Source: Tetmemena sp. SeJ-2015
Lineage: Eukaryota > Ciliophora > Spirotrichea > Sporadotrichida > Oxytrichidae
Length of the DNA: 64,000 nt
Reading direction: 5' to 3'
Assembly (NCBI GenBank): GCA_027382625.1
Contig: JAJKFJ010021829.1
Location: forward strand, 22,946-86,945
The notes under the pieces: model-generated
The model's input: only the letters and a program-made list of their open reading frames with translations
Databases searched by the model: none
Told to the model about the DNA's origin: nothing
Shown here: in pieces, positions 25,401 to 37,124 of the stretch
Layout of the letters: each line of letters begins with the position of its first letter
How positions within the stretch are numbered: position 1 is the stretch's first letter
Made by a program: the position numbers and the translations under genes

Positions 25401-27294
25401 GAGCCTCGATCTCAAGTTTCATTCTACGAATTTTGCACTTTGAGCTACTGTAGCTGATTTTTTAGCTATTACTCGCTGAATTCCAAATTCTTAATCTGCA
25501 CCTTCAACTTCCCTATCTCCAGCTCTTATCTATACTACTCACAATAATTATTTATTTATTTGTATACCCAATGGCAGGTGGAGCATACATGCTTTATTTC
25601 TCTGAGTTCTAGCCAGAATTAACGGATTGGGAACTTGAAATTCTCTACTAAGAGGTAGAGCGTTTCCTGAAGGCTTCTCTTCCCAGAACTGGTTCTCTGC
25701 TCCTACTTCTGCCTTCTCTTTAACTGCTCAAGCCTTTTCCATTTAAGCAGTTTAAGCTAGCAGGGGAGGAAGATCTTCTTTTCTCTAATTGAAAAACTGC
25801 GTATTCAAAGTGTACTCTGTACTGAAGAAATTCCTTGAAAAATTCTCCCTCAAACCGTAAATTTACTCATTTTCTCCTTTATAATTTAACAATTGAATTG
25901 AATTTAGTTGAATTAAGTTTGCTAAATTTGTCCACCAGAGGGATTTTAAATGCTTGCTATGAAATCATTGAGTCGCTGTTTCATTAAATATCCTAATTTT
26001 GATCAATAGCGGCTTAATCTTCTGGCATTCCGAACTTTATTAGCAAGCTGCCCAAGCTATTTAAAATAAGAGAGAAAAAGAAGAATAATATTTTGAGATC
26101 TTCCTTGTTATAAGTTTTCCATTTCGACTTAATAGCTCTTCATAAAATTTGCTATCTCAACTTTTCAGCGCCTTGTATGTGTGCCTCAATTTAGAATATA
26201 AATCAATTTACATTTTAGTTTTAGGATAAAGATTAATTTTAAATTAAATAACTAAAATATTAAGAAATTATTAATGAGGAACAGAAGAGTTTTCACATTT
26301 TTTAAAAAAATTATAGCAAGCAAACTAGCAATTAAGCAAACAAACAAAATTAGTTAATTAAAAGAAATGTTATAATAATTATAATGAAATAAATTTGCGG
26401 TTTTGGGCAATCTAGATAGAGATAGACGCTTGCATTTGGATTCTTGGCAATCTTCAAGGCGTTAAAAGTCAAAAGGAAATAGTAACCCTAGTGAGTAAGA
26501 ATTTGCACAAACCCATTCGATGCATTTGTAAATGCTTGACCCCTGTAGTAAATGAATAGATTCAAAGCTTGTCCTTTTGCAGAAGTAAATTCTCAAAAGC
26601 AAATCAAAGTATACAATATTATTTTCTTGCAATTTAGATTAAGGAAATAAAAATATTATAAATATTGATAGCCTAAAAACTGAAAATAGAAGCTGTGGAA
26701 AGAAATAAACGTGAATTAAAAAAATATGGAGGGTTTCTAATTCCTTGTATATTCCTTGATTTTACTTTTCAAGCATATGCATGTAAGCTATGTCAGTTTC
26801 TAAGAGATATTCCTTGACTAATTAAAAAAAATTTCCTAAGTCTTCTCTTAAACCCTCCCTATAAATACGTTCTTATTGTCAAGTTAAATAATAACTTACT
26901 TAAACTCAAGAAGGATTAATTTTTCAAGAATATGTATTTTTAATCCCATTACTTCTTTTTATCTCTCTCTAATTTAGAATAATTTAGATGACAGGAGTTA
27001 AAATGCGTTAGAAATTTTATCATACTCTTCAATTTTGTTCTTGATAGTCGTATTCATCAAAGATCCTTTATCCTCTGCTACTATTCTCTCATTGATTTTG
27101 TCGATCTAAAACCCTTTCTGCCTCAGAGTCCTCTCAAGTTTAGAAATTTCTTGTTCTCTCTCTGGAATAGAAGCCCATTTCTTATTCAAGTACTTCACTT
27201 TTGAATAGTCATTGGACTCTATGATGAGTGCTATCTTTAGAGGCGTCAGCTAAGTTGCCGAGTCTGCTTTTGCAATTAGTCCATTTCTTTCCAT
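22317..27294 (-). CDS. Coiled-coil, Gln-rich protein of unknown function
   Basis: Start ATG at 27,294-27,292 (MERNGLIAKADSATQLTPLK), followed by REQEISKLERTLRQKGFQ. A coiled-coil region near 25,150-25,360 reads LKEELLQMRSEVDSLNQEL and, after IES removal, TQNRESQTRKLDESFQQR. Gln/Ser-rich blocks follow near 24,540-24,730 and 23,250-23,520 (NVKKQFEQSKQMNQSSSSIS). The C-terminal block (22,810-22,317) is denser and perhaps folded, with LQKLNPPLPRKHFENYKNIF and RLGERINMQGFQIEDLVLRD, ending SFTLMGGHHTFGIYNIEVYE. No family recognised; a cytoskeletal or centrosomal scaffold is possible from the coiled coil. Long AT-rich inserts between blocks are probable IESs. Confidence 0.6.
24164..24266. repeat. 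GATA/GATT microsatellite
   Basis: Imperfect tandem tetranucleotide repeat of GATA, GATT and TAATA units, about 100 bp, in a noncoding AT-rich insert between coding blocks of the coiled-coil gene, so probably in an IES. Confidence 0.85.
25246..25259. other. Very short IES, pointer AGTTA (coiled-coil gene)
   Basis: AGTTA at 25,246-25,250 and 25,260-25,264, with only 9 nt between. Removing 14 nt changes frame and joins LFLAKEELT to QNRESQTRKLDESF. Confidence 0.82.
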
Positions 27295-27529
27295 TTTTCG
27301 AAATAATAGATATAATTTAAAGTAAGAGAGATAGATATATTCATACAACAAATTCCTACTATTTCTTCGGTGAATTGTAACTGCAGTTAATGTTTAGAGT
27401 AGATATTTAACTCTCAAACTATATTCAAGAATAATTGTATTAGGATAAATCCGAGTGAAGTTTCTGATTAGCTTTCCAGTAGCTCATCATCATAATCATC
27501 ATAGATTTAAATGCAATATTAGGTATAGG

Positions 27530-28690
27530 CTTCTATAATTCTGTTCAAGCTTTACGATTAGAGTATTAGGATATATAGGGATTTACTATTTCCAGTAGCT
27601 CCTTGGAATCCATAAATTATTTAATCATCATCTCCTACGCAAGTTAGTCCATCCTCCCTTCCACTCACCAGAGTCTTCAGCCACACCTCCTACAACTTGT
27701 TGAGGTCTTATACCTCGTCTACCAAATACCATTATAGGATTTATTAATATAATAGTACTTAAAGCTAGACTGCAACTTCTTGAATTTATGAGGATGCATT
27801 CGCGCAAGTTCTATCAATTTTAAGAGCAAGTCTTCAAAATCAAGAGAGTTCTTTCGTTGCAGATAGTTTTAGTAGATCTCCAAAAAGTGAGACAACACAA
27901 TTGCATCCTCTTAATTTAGCAACCTAACTTCTTCCATATACTCCTAAGAGCCAATTTTAGAAGTAACATTTTACTTTACATATCCCACCGAATTAGTTAT
28001 CGTAGAAGCCAATTTTTAATCATGATCTATGTTAATATGAAGTTATTGAGACATTTTCTTTTTTATGGTAAGATTTTTCTCTAAAATCTTTTGCACGATG
28101 TGGAACTTGTTTTCATCATTAATTATTTTCGAGGTTTTGTCAAATCTCAAAGCAGATAGATAGTCTGACTTCTGCTTGAGCAGCTTAAAAGAAATCGAGT
28201 GCATGGTACCTATCCAGTCTAGAGAGAAGAAACCTGTTAGCTTGCTACTTATGCGTTCTATCATAGCTGAGGCGGCCTTGTTGGTGAAAGTTACAGCTAT
28301 GATCTCACTTGGCTTTGCGAGATTTTCCCTTAGCAAATACTCATAAACTTAAAATGCTTATAAGTAAAGTGGCAACACAAAATAGTTTAGTTATCTTTAC
28401 TTGCTCATAAGAGTCTCAGTTTTACCGGTACCAACTCCTGCTAAAATCAATACTGTTCGTGAATGCGTTTAAACAGCTGTCATTTGATTTTCATTTAATA
28501 GCACTACTGGCAAACTTCTATCTGAGGCTTGGGATTGGGAGTCAGAGCAGTCAACCACATTTTTAGTATTACTTTTGAGGAGATTTGTCCTTTGATCATG
28601 AAAAATTGTTGACGATTAACTCAAGCTCTCAGCCTATTATAAAGAAGATAGCAGCATTATGCTTTAAGTAGATAATTTAATTCTCAATTT
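27530..28690 (-). CDS. UvrD-like helicase copy A, N-terminal half only
   Basis: Superfamily 1 DNA helicase, UvrD/PcrA/Rep type. Q-motif-like LNENQMTAV and Walker A AGVGTGKTETLMSK are near 28,480-28,400; motif Ia AVTFTNKAASAM is near 28,290. WIGTMHSISFKLL is near 28,200, with LDFEDLLLKLIEL upstream of the Walker B block. Walker B/motif II is VDEVQDLNKLQEVWL near 27,700, and motif III CVGDDDQIIYGFQGATGN follows near 27,620. The reading ends at motif IV KLEQNYRS near 27,535. Beyond that only AT-rich sequence remains before the next gene, so motifs V and VI are missing downstream. At least one IES splits the N-terminal region near 28,340-28,400. Confidence 0.8.
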
Positions 28691-28858
28691 AAATGATAGC
28701 TCTGATAAAATTGATTGATCAATATCTCTGAATATTAACTTTTATAATCTGAATTATCTAAATCGTATATTTTCGCCTCATTTACATTCATAGAGATTCT
28801 ATTTCAACAAAAGAAAGATTCTTTTTAAACTCTCTTAATCAAGAATTAGTCTTAAATT

Positions 28859-31800
28859 TCAAAGGTAATCACTTAATTCCTCCAAGAATCTTGAGGGCTA
28901 TAATAAATAGTTCCTTATTAATAAAGAATAAAGCTACTTTTTGAAAGTCTTGAATTATCTGTCTGAGTGTAAGACCCTAACGTGAGAAATAAAGACTGCT
29001 TTCCTCACTCTAGTTAAAGCAACAAAAGCTAGTCTTCGCTCCTCCTCATAATGCTCATCGTAGGTCATCTCGCTTTTCCCTTCGTAATAGCGGAAAGGAA
29101 TCTCACCTTCATTCCAAAGTGGCAAGAACACATAGTCAAACTCAAGTTCATAGCAAAAGTTAAAAATCTATAAATCCCTTTGCAGAATGTATCGTTGATA
29201 GCCTAATTTTAGGCGTTTTGTTTTCCTCATCTGATAGAGCTTTGATGTCTGCTATACCTTTGGAATAGTCAAGGAATTTATTAAAGTCTTGAATCATCTC
29301 TAGCTATAAAAATTAAGAATGAGTCTGTATTACAAGCAAATAATTTGTTAATACTCTAGCTTCTCAAGAACTTCACTAAGATCTGACTAGAGTACCTGCT
29401 TGGTGCGTCTCTTATAGCGTAGTTTCTGAACCTCTCCGAAATAGTTGACTCTTCTGAGGATAGCCATCACATAGTCTTTTTGGAAAGTTACCCTGCTGAA
29501 GTTAATGACTGCGTCTGCAAATTAGAAAAGGGCAGCCTCTTGCTGGCTGTTCAAGGTGATTTTCATCATAAGTTTATTTTTAGTTGGAAAGCAAGACTTG
29601 GCTCTGACCTTAGATTTGAGAGTCACTTTTGCCATTAAGTCTACGATTAAACAAGAGGAAAAATACTTTGGATATCATTTTTAAGATTATACTCAAGGGC
29701 GCATCTCTCTAGTCTAAGAATTTGCTTTCTTCTCTGAGCGAAATAATTGAAATGGAATCGCCCTTAGCTCTTGTACCACCTTACAATTACCTTCCGCGTT
29801 TAGGCTGGTGAAGAGGCGATCTGAAGCGAGTGCTAAACGTTTCTTCAAACGAACATTCGGATATTCCATTTTTCTTTTCCTCTTCTTCTCCATGATAATC
29901 AGAGTCAGAGTCATAAAACTAATCCGCTTAAATTAAATACACAAGCTCTCGGAATAATGAATCCCTGCTTAAGTTTCAAGTAGAACTCCTTGTCTTCTCT
30001 CATCCTTTTGCAGAGCAAGTAGACATTTTTGTCACTTAGGTTATGAGCTAGGTATACTAATTCCTGCACAGTCTTTTTCCCGACACCTGGAACCGTCTCT
30101 TGTAAGAGCTATCTAAACAGTCTATCTGAGCCCTCAGAAGAATATATAATTTATTCTAGCACTCATTTTTCTGGGTGTCTAATAAGGCACTTGATATTCT
30201 GACAAATCATTTGAGAAAAAATACTCAATTATTAAAGTTTAAATCTTTTTCAAGGTCACTGATTTAGAAATTAGTTCTAGTAAGAAAACTATCTATTTTT
30301 AGCTCGAATAGGCACACTAAAATCATTATGACCATATTTTAAAAATAACAATAAATTAATCTAACATAAAACATAGTTATAAAAGTATAGTTTATTATAA
30401 AGAATTTTAAAATGTTAGTTAATTAGTTTTACTACTTTATTGGCCATATCTAAATAGTTTACCTAATTATGATGACAATAACTAATATTTGTTCAATTTC
30501 TTAATCTACCTTGCAATCTCTCATCTTAAGCTATATAAATTTGTTTTGAGTAGAAAGTTGCTTTTGGTATCTGTTATGGTTTTTAGAAATTAGACAGTTA
30601 GCAGAACTAAGCAGAGACTCAGTGCTTCTATAATCAAATATAATAGCAAAGGAGTAATTTCAATCATAATTTTTATTTAAAAAATAGCATATTTTAAGTA
30701 GAGTTATTTAAATTTTTTTCTGACTGAGCCCTCAGGATCATAGAGAAGTTACAAGAACCCCAGCGCTAATTTAATTTCTGGATCTTTAAACATCTCACTC
30801 ATTTTTTTAGGTGGTAAATAGTAAAAAAATGCTAAAATAGTAAGAACCGCAATCTTGTCAGCTCAAAATATTTGTAAATCATCCTCTAAGCTGGACAGCC
30901 ATCTCTTTACCCCTTCTGTGTGGTTATTTATGGGAAGCGATATCAATTTCTTTCTTATAACTTAAATTGGGATTCTCTTCTTTCTTCGAAGTTGTCTTCA
31001 TACTGGAATATAAATGGACTGTATCCCATTTTGTTTTGAGAATAATTTAGATAATTGTATCATCCCTGTTATTAATCCTTTCCAAAGATGAGTTAAGATT
31101 CAATCTTAAGAGTGAGTTGGATTTCTTATAAAAATTATTTATGGCAACTGCAATTGATAAAAATGTGGGCTTATTTTGATATATTTGTGCAAATTCTAGT
31201 TTTTTGATCTATTAAAAAGGGTTTTTCGATAATTTTACTCCAACTTGATGGTGTGAGTTTGAGTAAAATGTTTTTCAAAGTTTAGAATAAAGTTCCCTGT
31301 TGCTCCTCTGAAGCCATACACCATCTAGTCATCGTCTCCCACGCAAGTCAATGAGGATTGTCTCCAACCACTAACTTCAGCCACTCTTGCTGAACGTGGT
31401 TTAGATCCTACACTTCGTCCACTAAAATGTACTTGAACTGGGAGCGAAACTTCTGGAGGATGGGTGGAAAGCGTCTGAAAATGTCAACTTAAATAAAGAT
31501 AAATGGTTAAATAGCAACCATGCAGAATATCAAATCTCCGAAGTCAACTAAGTTTTATTTCAGCAGCTATTCTTGATAGAGTTAATAGATGTTAAGGAAT
31601 ACAAGCTCCTCAAATTCGCTTAAGCCTTTTGGCACCTAGTCTTGATCATTGTAAATTAAAATTTTCAATTTCATTTTTACAGATTGTTTTTAACAACCAT
31701 CTTAAATTTAAATTGAAGAAGGAATTAAATTAAAATCCATACATTAACTATCTAAATTTGTTTGTATAGAATAAATTATGAAATCATGATGTATGAGCTT

Positions 31801-32560
31801 AGTTTTGAATCCCTCAATAGCAGTTTGTATTTTAGAGTATGGAATTTATACTCTATCTTGGTATGCTTATATGTATTAGTATTTGTTGGTCATGTACTCT
31901 AAAATGATGCTCTTTACTTTATTCTGATCAGAGAGAATACTCTTCAAAAGCTTTCTTTAAAATGGCTTTACCAATTTAATAAATTAATTCATTTTGAGTG
32001 AAAAAATATAGATTGAGGTATTTAATCTTTCAGATATAAATAAATAACTTTTATGATGTGATTACGTATAAAAATCATTTCTAGAGTGCTCTTAATCAAG
32101 AAGCTAATACTCGTCTCTCAAGCCAACCAGATGATAGTGCTTATCAGTAAGCAACATCCTTGCTGAGAGCCCATGGAAAGTCCCTATCCAATCTGAATTT
32201 TTAATAACTTTTAAAATATATTAAATAAGAGGAGCTGTTTGAATGACCCTGGAGGTCTCTTTTATAAAATGATAATTAAACTTTTTTAAAACTTCTTTTA
32301 GTTAGCGTTTCTGCCCTATGAGCCATAGCTTGAGCAGCCTTGTTAGTAAAGGTGACTGCTAGTATCTCCTTTTAGCTTACGTACTTAGTGTTAATTAGAT
32401 GTGCGTACTTGCTCATAATAGTCTGAGTCTTGCCAGTACCCACTCCCGCCAAAATCAGCAAGGGCCTTCATTATAGGATTATTGCTCTTTCTTACTGCTC
32501 ATTTAATTTGACTGGGATCTCAATCTCAATGGCTCTTATTTTGTGACGTTAGAAGAGGAT
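28859..32560 (-). CDS. UvrD-like helicase copy B
   Basis: Full-length arrangement. Walker A LILAGVGTGKTQTIMSK is near 32,430, motif Ia ILAVTFTNKAAQAM near 32,360, motif II VDEVQDLNHVQQEWLKL near 31,410, motif III TCVGDDDQMVYGFRGATGN near 31,330, and motif IV KLEQNYR near 31,240. Domain 2 segments are DKIAVLTI and FKDPEIKLALGFLQLL near 30,800, then LLQETVPGVGKKTVQEL near 30,100. Motif V region HSAKG...EFDYVFLPLW is near 29,200-29,110 and motif VI EEERRLAFVALTRV near 29,010. The C-terminal tail is PSRFLEELSDYL with TGA at 28,859. An in-frame TGA or frame break just before Walker A (about 32,470) and several unresolved IESs leave its integrity uncertain. No mitochondrial or nuclear signal seen. 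Confidence 0.75.
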
Positions 32561-32870
32561 TACCTAGAATCAGAGTTGCTCTCTGTTGCATAAGATTTTC
32601 TAATGTACTGAGGTTAAATATAGAAAATTAATTGTATTTCTAAAAAAAGGTTACTGTTTTTAGTGATGCTCTATATGATGCTGATGCTGATGATGGAATT
32701 AATTTTTGCTTTTATTCTTATTTTTGTTCTTATTACGCGCCATTTTATCCAAATTAATTCAATCTATCAATCTTTGAAATATTTTTACCATTTTAGATTG
32801 ATAAAAGTTGCTATTTTAGAATCAATAAATTTATTATGGTTTTAACTTCATTTGATTTTGTCATAAATAG

Positions 32871-35800
32871 TAGTTTTTATAGGAGAAATCCTTCTTAGTT
32901 TCTCTAAATTGCATTTATTCGGTGCATTCTTTTAAGAAACGAGACTTCTTGAACTAGTCTAAAATAGAAAAAATAGTCGAAGCCAACTTCTTCTGTATCT
33001 TAAAATATTCAATAGAGAGATGTAAAAATAAGGATTGAATCATGAGCGAATCTGTGATTGCTAATCCAGAGGTATCTTCTGGCCCGAGTGATGCCCACAA
33101 AAGCAAGTCTTCTCTCTTCCTCGACTCTCTCCAAATTTCCTTGTTCGGATTAGAAGAGCATGGGTACGCTACCCTCTTGCCAGAAAGGTAAATACACGCT
33201 CATAAATTCCAGACCCTTGCTAGAGTGGAGAGTCATCACTTTCACTGAAGTGTGATCGTCTGAATCCGTCTCTCCTCGGAAAAGACTAATATGATGAAGG
33301 AACTCATCTACCGTCTCAAACTATTTAGTTAGCTGTAATAGCTTCAGGGCATTAAACTTAACTATATTATAATTGCAACTTCATCTTTTAGAGTCTATCA
33401 ACTGTGGGCTTGTTCGCAGCAAGACTCTCTATTTAAACTTTGATGAGAGAAAGATTTGAGATTAATTTATATATCTTATAAGTTTATGTGAAGTACTAAG
33501 TGTCTTCAAGATATTATAGAAGCTAGGCGAGTCCCTAGTCTTTATATTTGCTGATTGAGCTCATCAATTAAGTTAAAATTAATTAGGAGAGGGATTTATA
33601 CTATGGTTTTGTGAGTTTCTTGAGGTCTGTGAGTATGGTATCGCCACTCTCCTTTTTATTTTCCTCTTTTGGCTTCTTAGTTTTTGAAGATAATTGATCT
33701 CTCTCAAACTTTTTAATAAGTGCTTTTAAATTTCTCTTTGACTGCTCTTTATCAAGCAATTTTCCATTTTTACTTTCCTCTGTTTACTCCTCTAATTAAA
33801 ATTAAGGCATTTAATTGGTTAAAAGCAGCACTTCGCTTATGGCCGTAATCTTCATTGTTTTTAAATCTCATTATTTTTGTATTTATTTTATTAAAATAAT
33901 AGATTAATAAGTTTAATAATCTTAATAAATGTCAAAAAAATACTTTTTAAATTTTTTTCCTTGTTATTATTTCTCGATAAGGTTTTAGTTTCTTTCTTTT
34001 TGCTTTCATATTTCAAGATTTGCAACTTACATAGACTGAACATACTATTCACAATGTTATTTTTAATTAGTATGATTTGTTGTCAATTTAAATCAATTGA
34101 GATAGAGATGCTTATGGTGAAAACAACTCTTTTATTAATTTTTTTATAATTTGGAAGTTATAAATTAAATTTTTATAACTCTTCATACTTTTATACTACG
34201 AATCATTTTTCATTAAAAATTTTCTTTCAGTATTTTTGCTAATTGGCATCTTTTCAGCTGCTAAAAGAAAATTTATTTGCTAAGCTTAAACAAAGTTTTT
34301 TTTTTAAATAAAATATTAAAAATAAAATTGCGCTCTTAAAATGCTTAAATTTTATGAAAGCTTTATTTTTGAAAGGTTGTTGATTTAATTAACACTTTGC
34401 CTCATCATAATTTAAATCTAACTAATATTAAAATACTTCTATTACTTTCAAGGCACTCTTCTCTCATTCATTAAAAGGGAAAATTATCCTTTTATCTATG
34501 AAAAAAAACATTTTTACATCAATAATTTTGTGTGTTTAGATTGCTTGCAGAGTCTCTTTTCCAAAGCCATCAAATTTAGTTTTTAAAAAGCAGAATTAAG
34601 TGTTGATTAAATTTCTCGAGTAAATTGACCCAAGTTTAATCATCCTCTGGTTTGTAAAGTACTCTGATATAGTCCAGTGCTAAGCTTACTTCCTTCAGTT
34701 CCAAAAAAGATTGCTTGTTCAAACTTAAATTATAAGGGATTTTCTCAATGATTATAATAATAGAATTATAAGATGAATATATATCGAAAATAAAAAAATC
34801 ATTTATAGTTGCTCTTCGAAATCTTATGCCTGTCTATTAGTTCTTGTCAAAATGGCTATGTCCTAGGGCTTTTAAACTCCCGAAGAGAGCTTTTTCTTAA
34901 TATTCTTTACTATAGCTGCTATCTCCTCTTTTTTCAAAAAAATATTTAACCCTTAATAAATTATAGTTCTCTTGCTTATTTAAGAAGTCTCTGTACATTA
35001 ACTGGGTCTCCTTAATGGTTATTGGTCCTCAGTATTTTTTATTTTCTTTTTAAGTTCATGCTAATCAAACTATTTGCTGCATCCAGGATTTTCTGAGTTG
35101 ATCGATAATTTACTCAAAATTAATTTTTAATAATTATTTAAATTAAAAAATAAAGTACAATTTAAGTTAAAAATGAAGATTTTAAACTGCTTAATCTTTA
35201 ACATTTATACTAAATGTTAATTTTACAGTTCCCCATTTTTGCAATCTTAGTTAAGCGATAATTCTGTTCTAGTTTTATGGTGTGAGTTTGAGAAAAGTGC
35301 TTTTCAAAATTCAAAATGAAATCTCCAGCTGCTCCTCTGAAGCCATACACCATCTAGTCATCATCTCCCACGCAAGTCAGGTGAGGGTTGTCTTCCCAAC
35401 TACCAGTTTCAGCCACTCTTGCTGAACGTAGTTTAGATCCTACACCTCGTCCACCAAAATGTACTTGAATTGGGAGCGAAACTTTTCCAATGTTTCGGGA
35501 TGGAATTTGAAGATGTCAACCATATAATAATTTATGAAAGCTTAAGAATTGAATTAACATATACATGAGAAGGTCCCCAAAATCTATGAGATTATCTTTA
35601 CGCATAGATTCCTAGTAGAGTTCATAGACGTTCAAGAAAACTATCTCATCAAACTCATCGATGTCTTCAGGAATATCGTGATGAGGCTTGATAAGTTTGC
35701 TAATAAAAAGCAAAAGACAATTGTTTAAATTTACTCTTTAGGTTGTCAATTGATTTTGCAATTTTAGAATATGGCACCGAAACCTTTCCCTTTAAGGCTG

Positions 35801-36630
35801 CAAGTTGTTGATAGTTAAACCTTTTAAAACATTCTAAGAAAAATTATTTCCGATATGATATTATTTTTTAATCAACAAAATCTCTTTAATTATTTTTCAT
35901 TTTTAGGTTTATGGTTCCTTTATGAAGGCTAAGCTAACAGTAGCTGTTTCTATTCATATTGACAAATGAGGTCCCTGACAGCATCTTGGTTGGCTAACAC
36001 TTTCTTTACTTGCATATTAAAAATAGACATGCTTCCTTTGCTTCACCTAAGATAAGAGGTGATAGTCAGGCTTCAAGCCAACCTTGCTGAAATTACCATT
36101 TTCTGTCAGCATCTTACCGCATAGACTGTGAAAAGTACCTATCCAATTACAATTTAAATAGAGAAGCTTTTATAATTCTTATAATGATTACCAGGTAGTC
36201 TTCTTTAAGCACGAAATAGATAAATTAGAGTTATAAGCTAGGAATTCAGCCCTCTGTTTCATTTGATTGGAAGCTTTGTTTGTAAAGGTAACAGCAAGGA
36301 TATTTTCCTGTGTTATCTTAAACTCACTCTGATTCATGATTAGGTAGGCGTACTTTAAAAAACTCAGTCTATATATTGATTTACTTACTTGCTCATGAGT
36401 GTTTGAGTTTTTCCAGTACCCACCCCGCCAAAATGAGGAGAGGTTTCTCGTTATAATCAATCGCACTTTTTTGTTGTATATTAAGTTTCTTGAATTCTGA
36501 GTGTGTATTTATTAAATTTGAGAGCTACTCATTCTTCAGCTTAGGTTCCTCTGCTTTAAGTGCGTTTATGGCCTGATGAAAGATCGGAAACAAATTTAAA
36601 TTCAAAGTAAGAATAATTATTGACATAGAC
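32871..36630 (-). CDS. UvrD-like helicase copy C
   Basis: N-terminal LNIQQKSAIDYNEKPLLILA leads into Walker A at about 36,420. The Walker A DNA is one base shorter than in copy B, so the frame breaks inside GxGTGKT. Motif Ia is ILAVTFTNKASNQM (36,280), motifs II-III near 35,450-35,300 match copy B almost word for word, and motif IV EQNYRSTQKILDAANSLI is rebuilt by removing the IES at 35,103-35,255. Motif V KGLEFMSVYLPFWQEGS lies near 33,200 and motif VI EEERRLAFVGI near 33,100. The tail is KKSRFLKECTEQ, with a stop near 32,871. Long AT-rich inserts at 34,150-34,600 and elsewhere are probable IESs. Confidence 0.75.
35103..35255. other. IES, pointer CGATAATT, inside helicase motif IV (copy C)
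   Basis: The 8-bp repeat CGATAATT lies at 35,103-35,110 and 35,256-35,263. Removing 153 nt joins KLEQNY to RSTQKILDAAN on the minus strand, recreating motif IV of UvrD helicases. Confidence 0.92.
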
Positions 36631-37124
36631 TTCTAATTTTGCTCTTGATCGGGATGTATAAGCTATTCTTGCTTAACTTGGGGCTATTTTGACCTTCTTG
36701 AGGGTGATTTCTTCATTGTTAAACTTTAAAATAAGTGGATTCCTTTAACTTGACAAATTTGAATTTATCTTCAAATCTAGATTAAAATGTCGATTTATGA
36801 ATAGTTAAGTTATAATTCATGATTATGGGACGAGATTTTTATTAAAAAAACTATAACTTTGGCTTATTGCTCTGATATAAATTGTTATTTATTTTCTTGA
36901 TTTAGTCATCAATTGATTATCTTAATGAATAAATTGTTACGCATCCTCAATTATTATATCCTTATTATAATATAATCGCTACTAGAGATATGGATTTAAG
37001 AGCACTGATATTGATAAGAAAACTAATATTTTAATCAACAAATCACTAGTCATAAAAATTCAACAGAGAAACGCAAATATGGCAAAAATAGATAAATTTT
37101 ATAAAATCAATTCAGCTTCAAATT

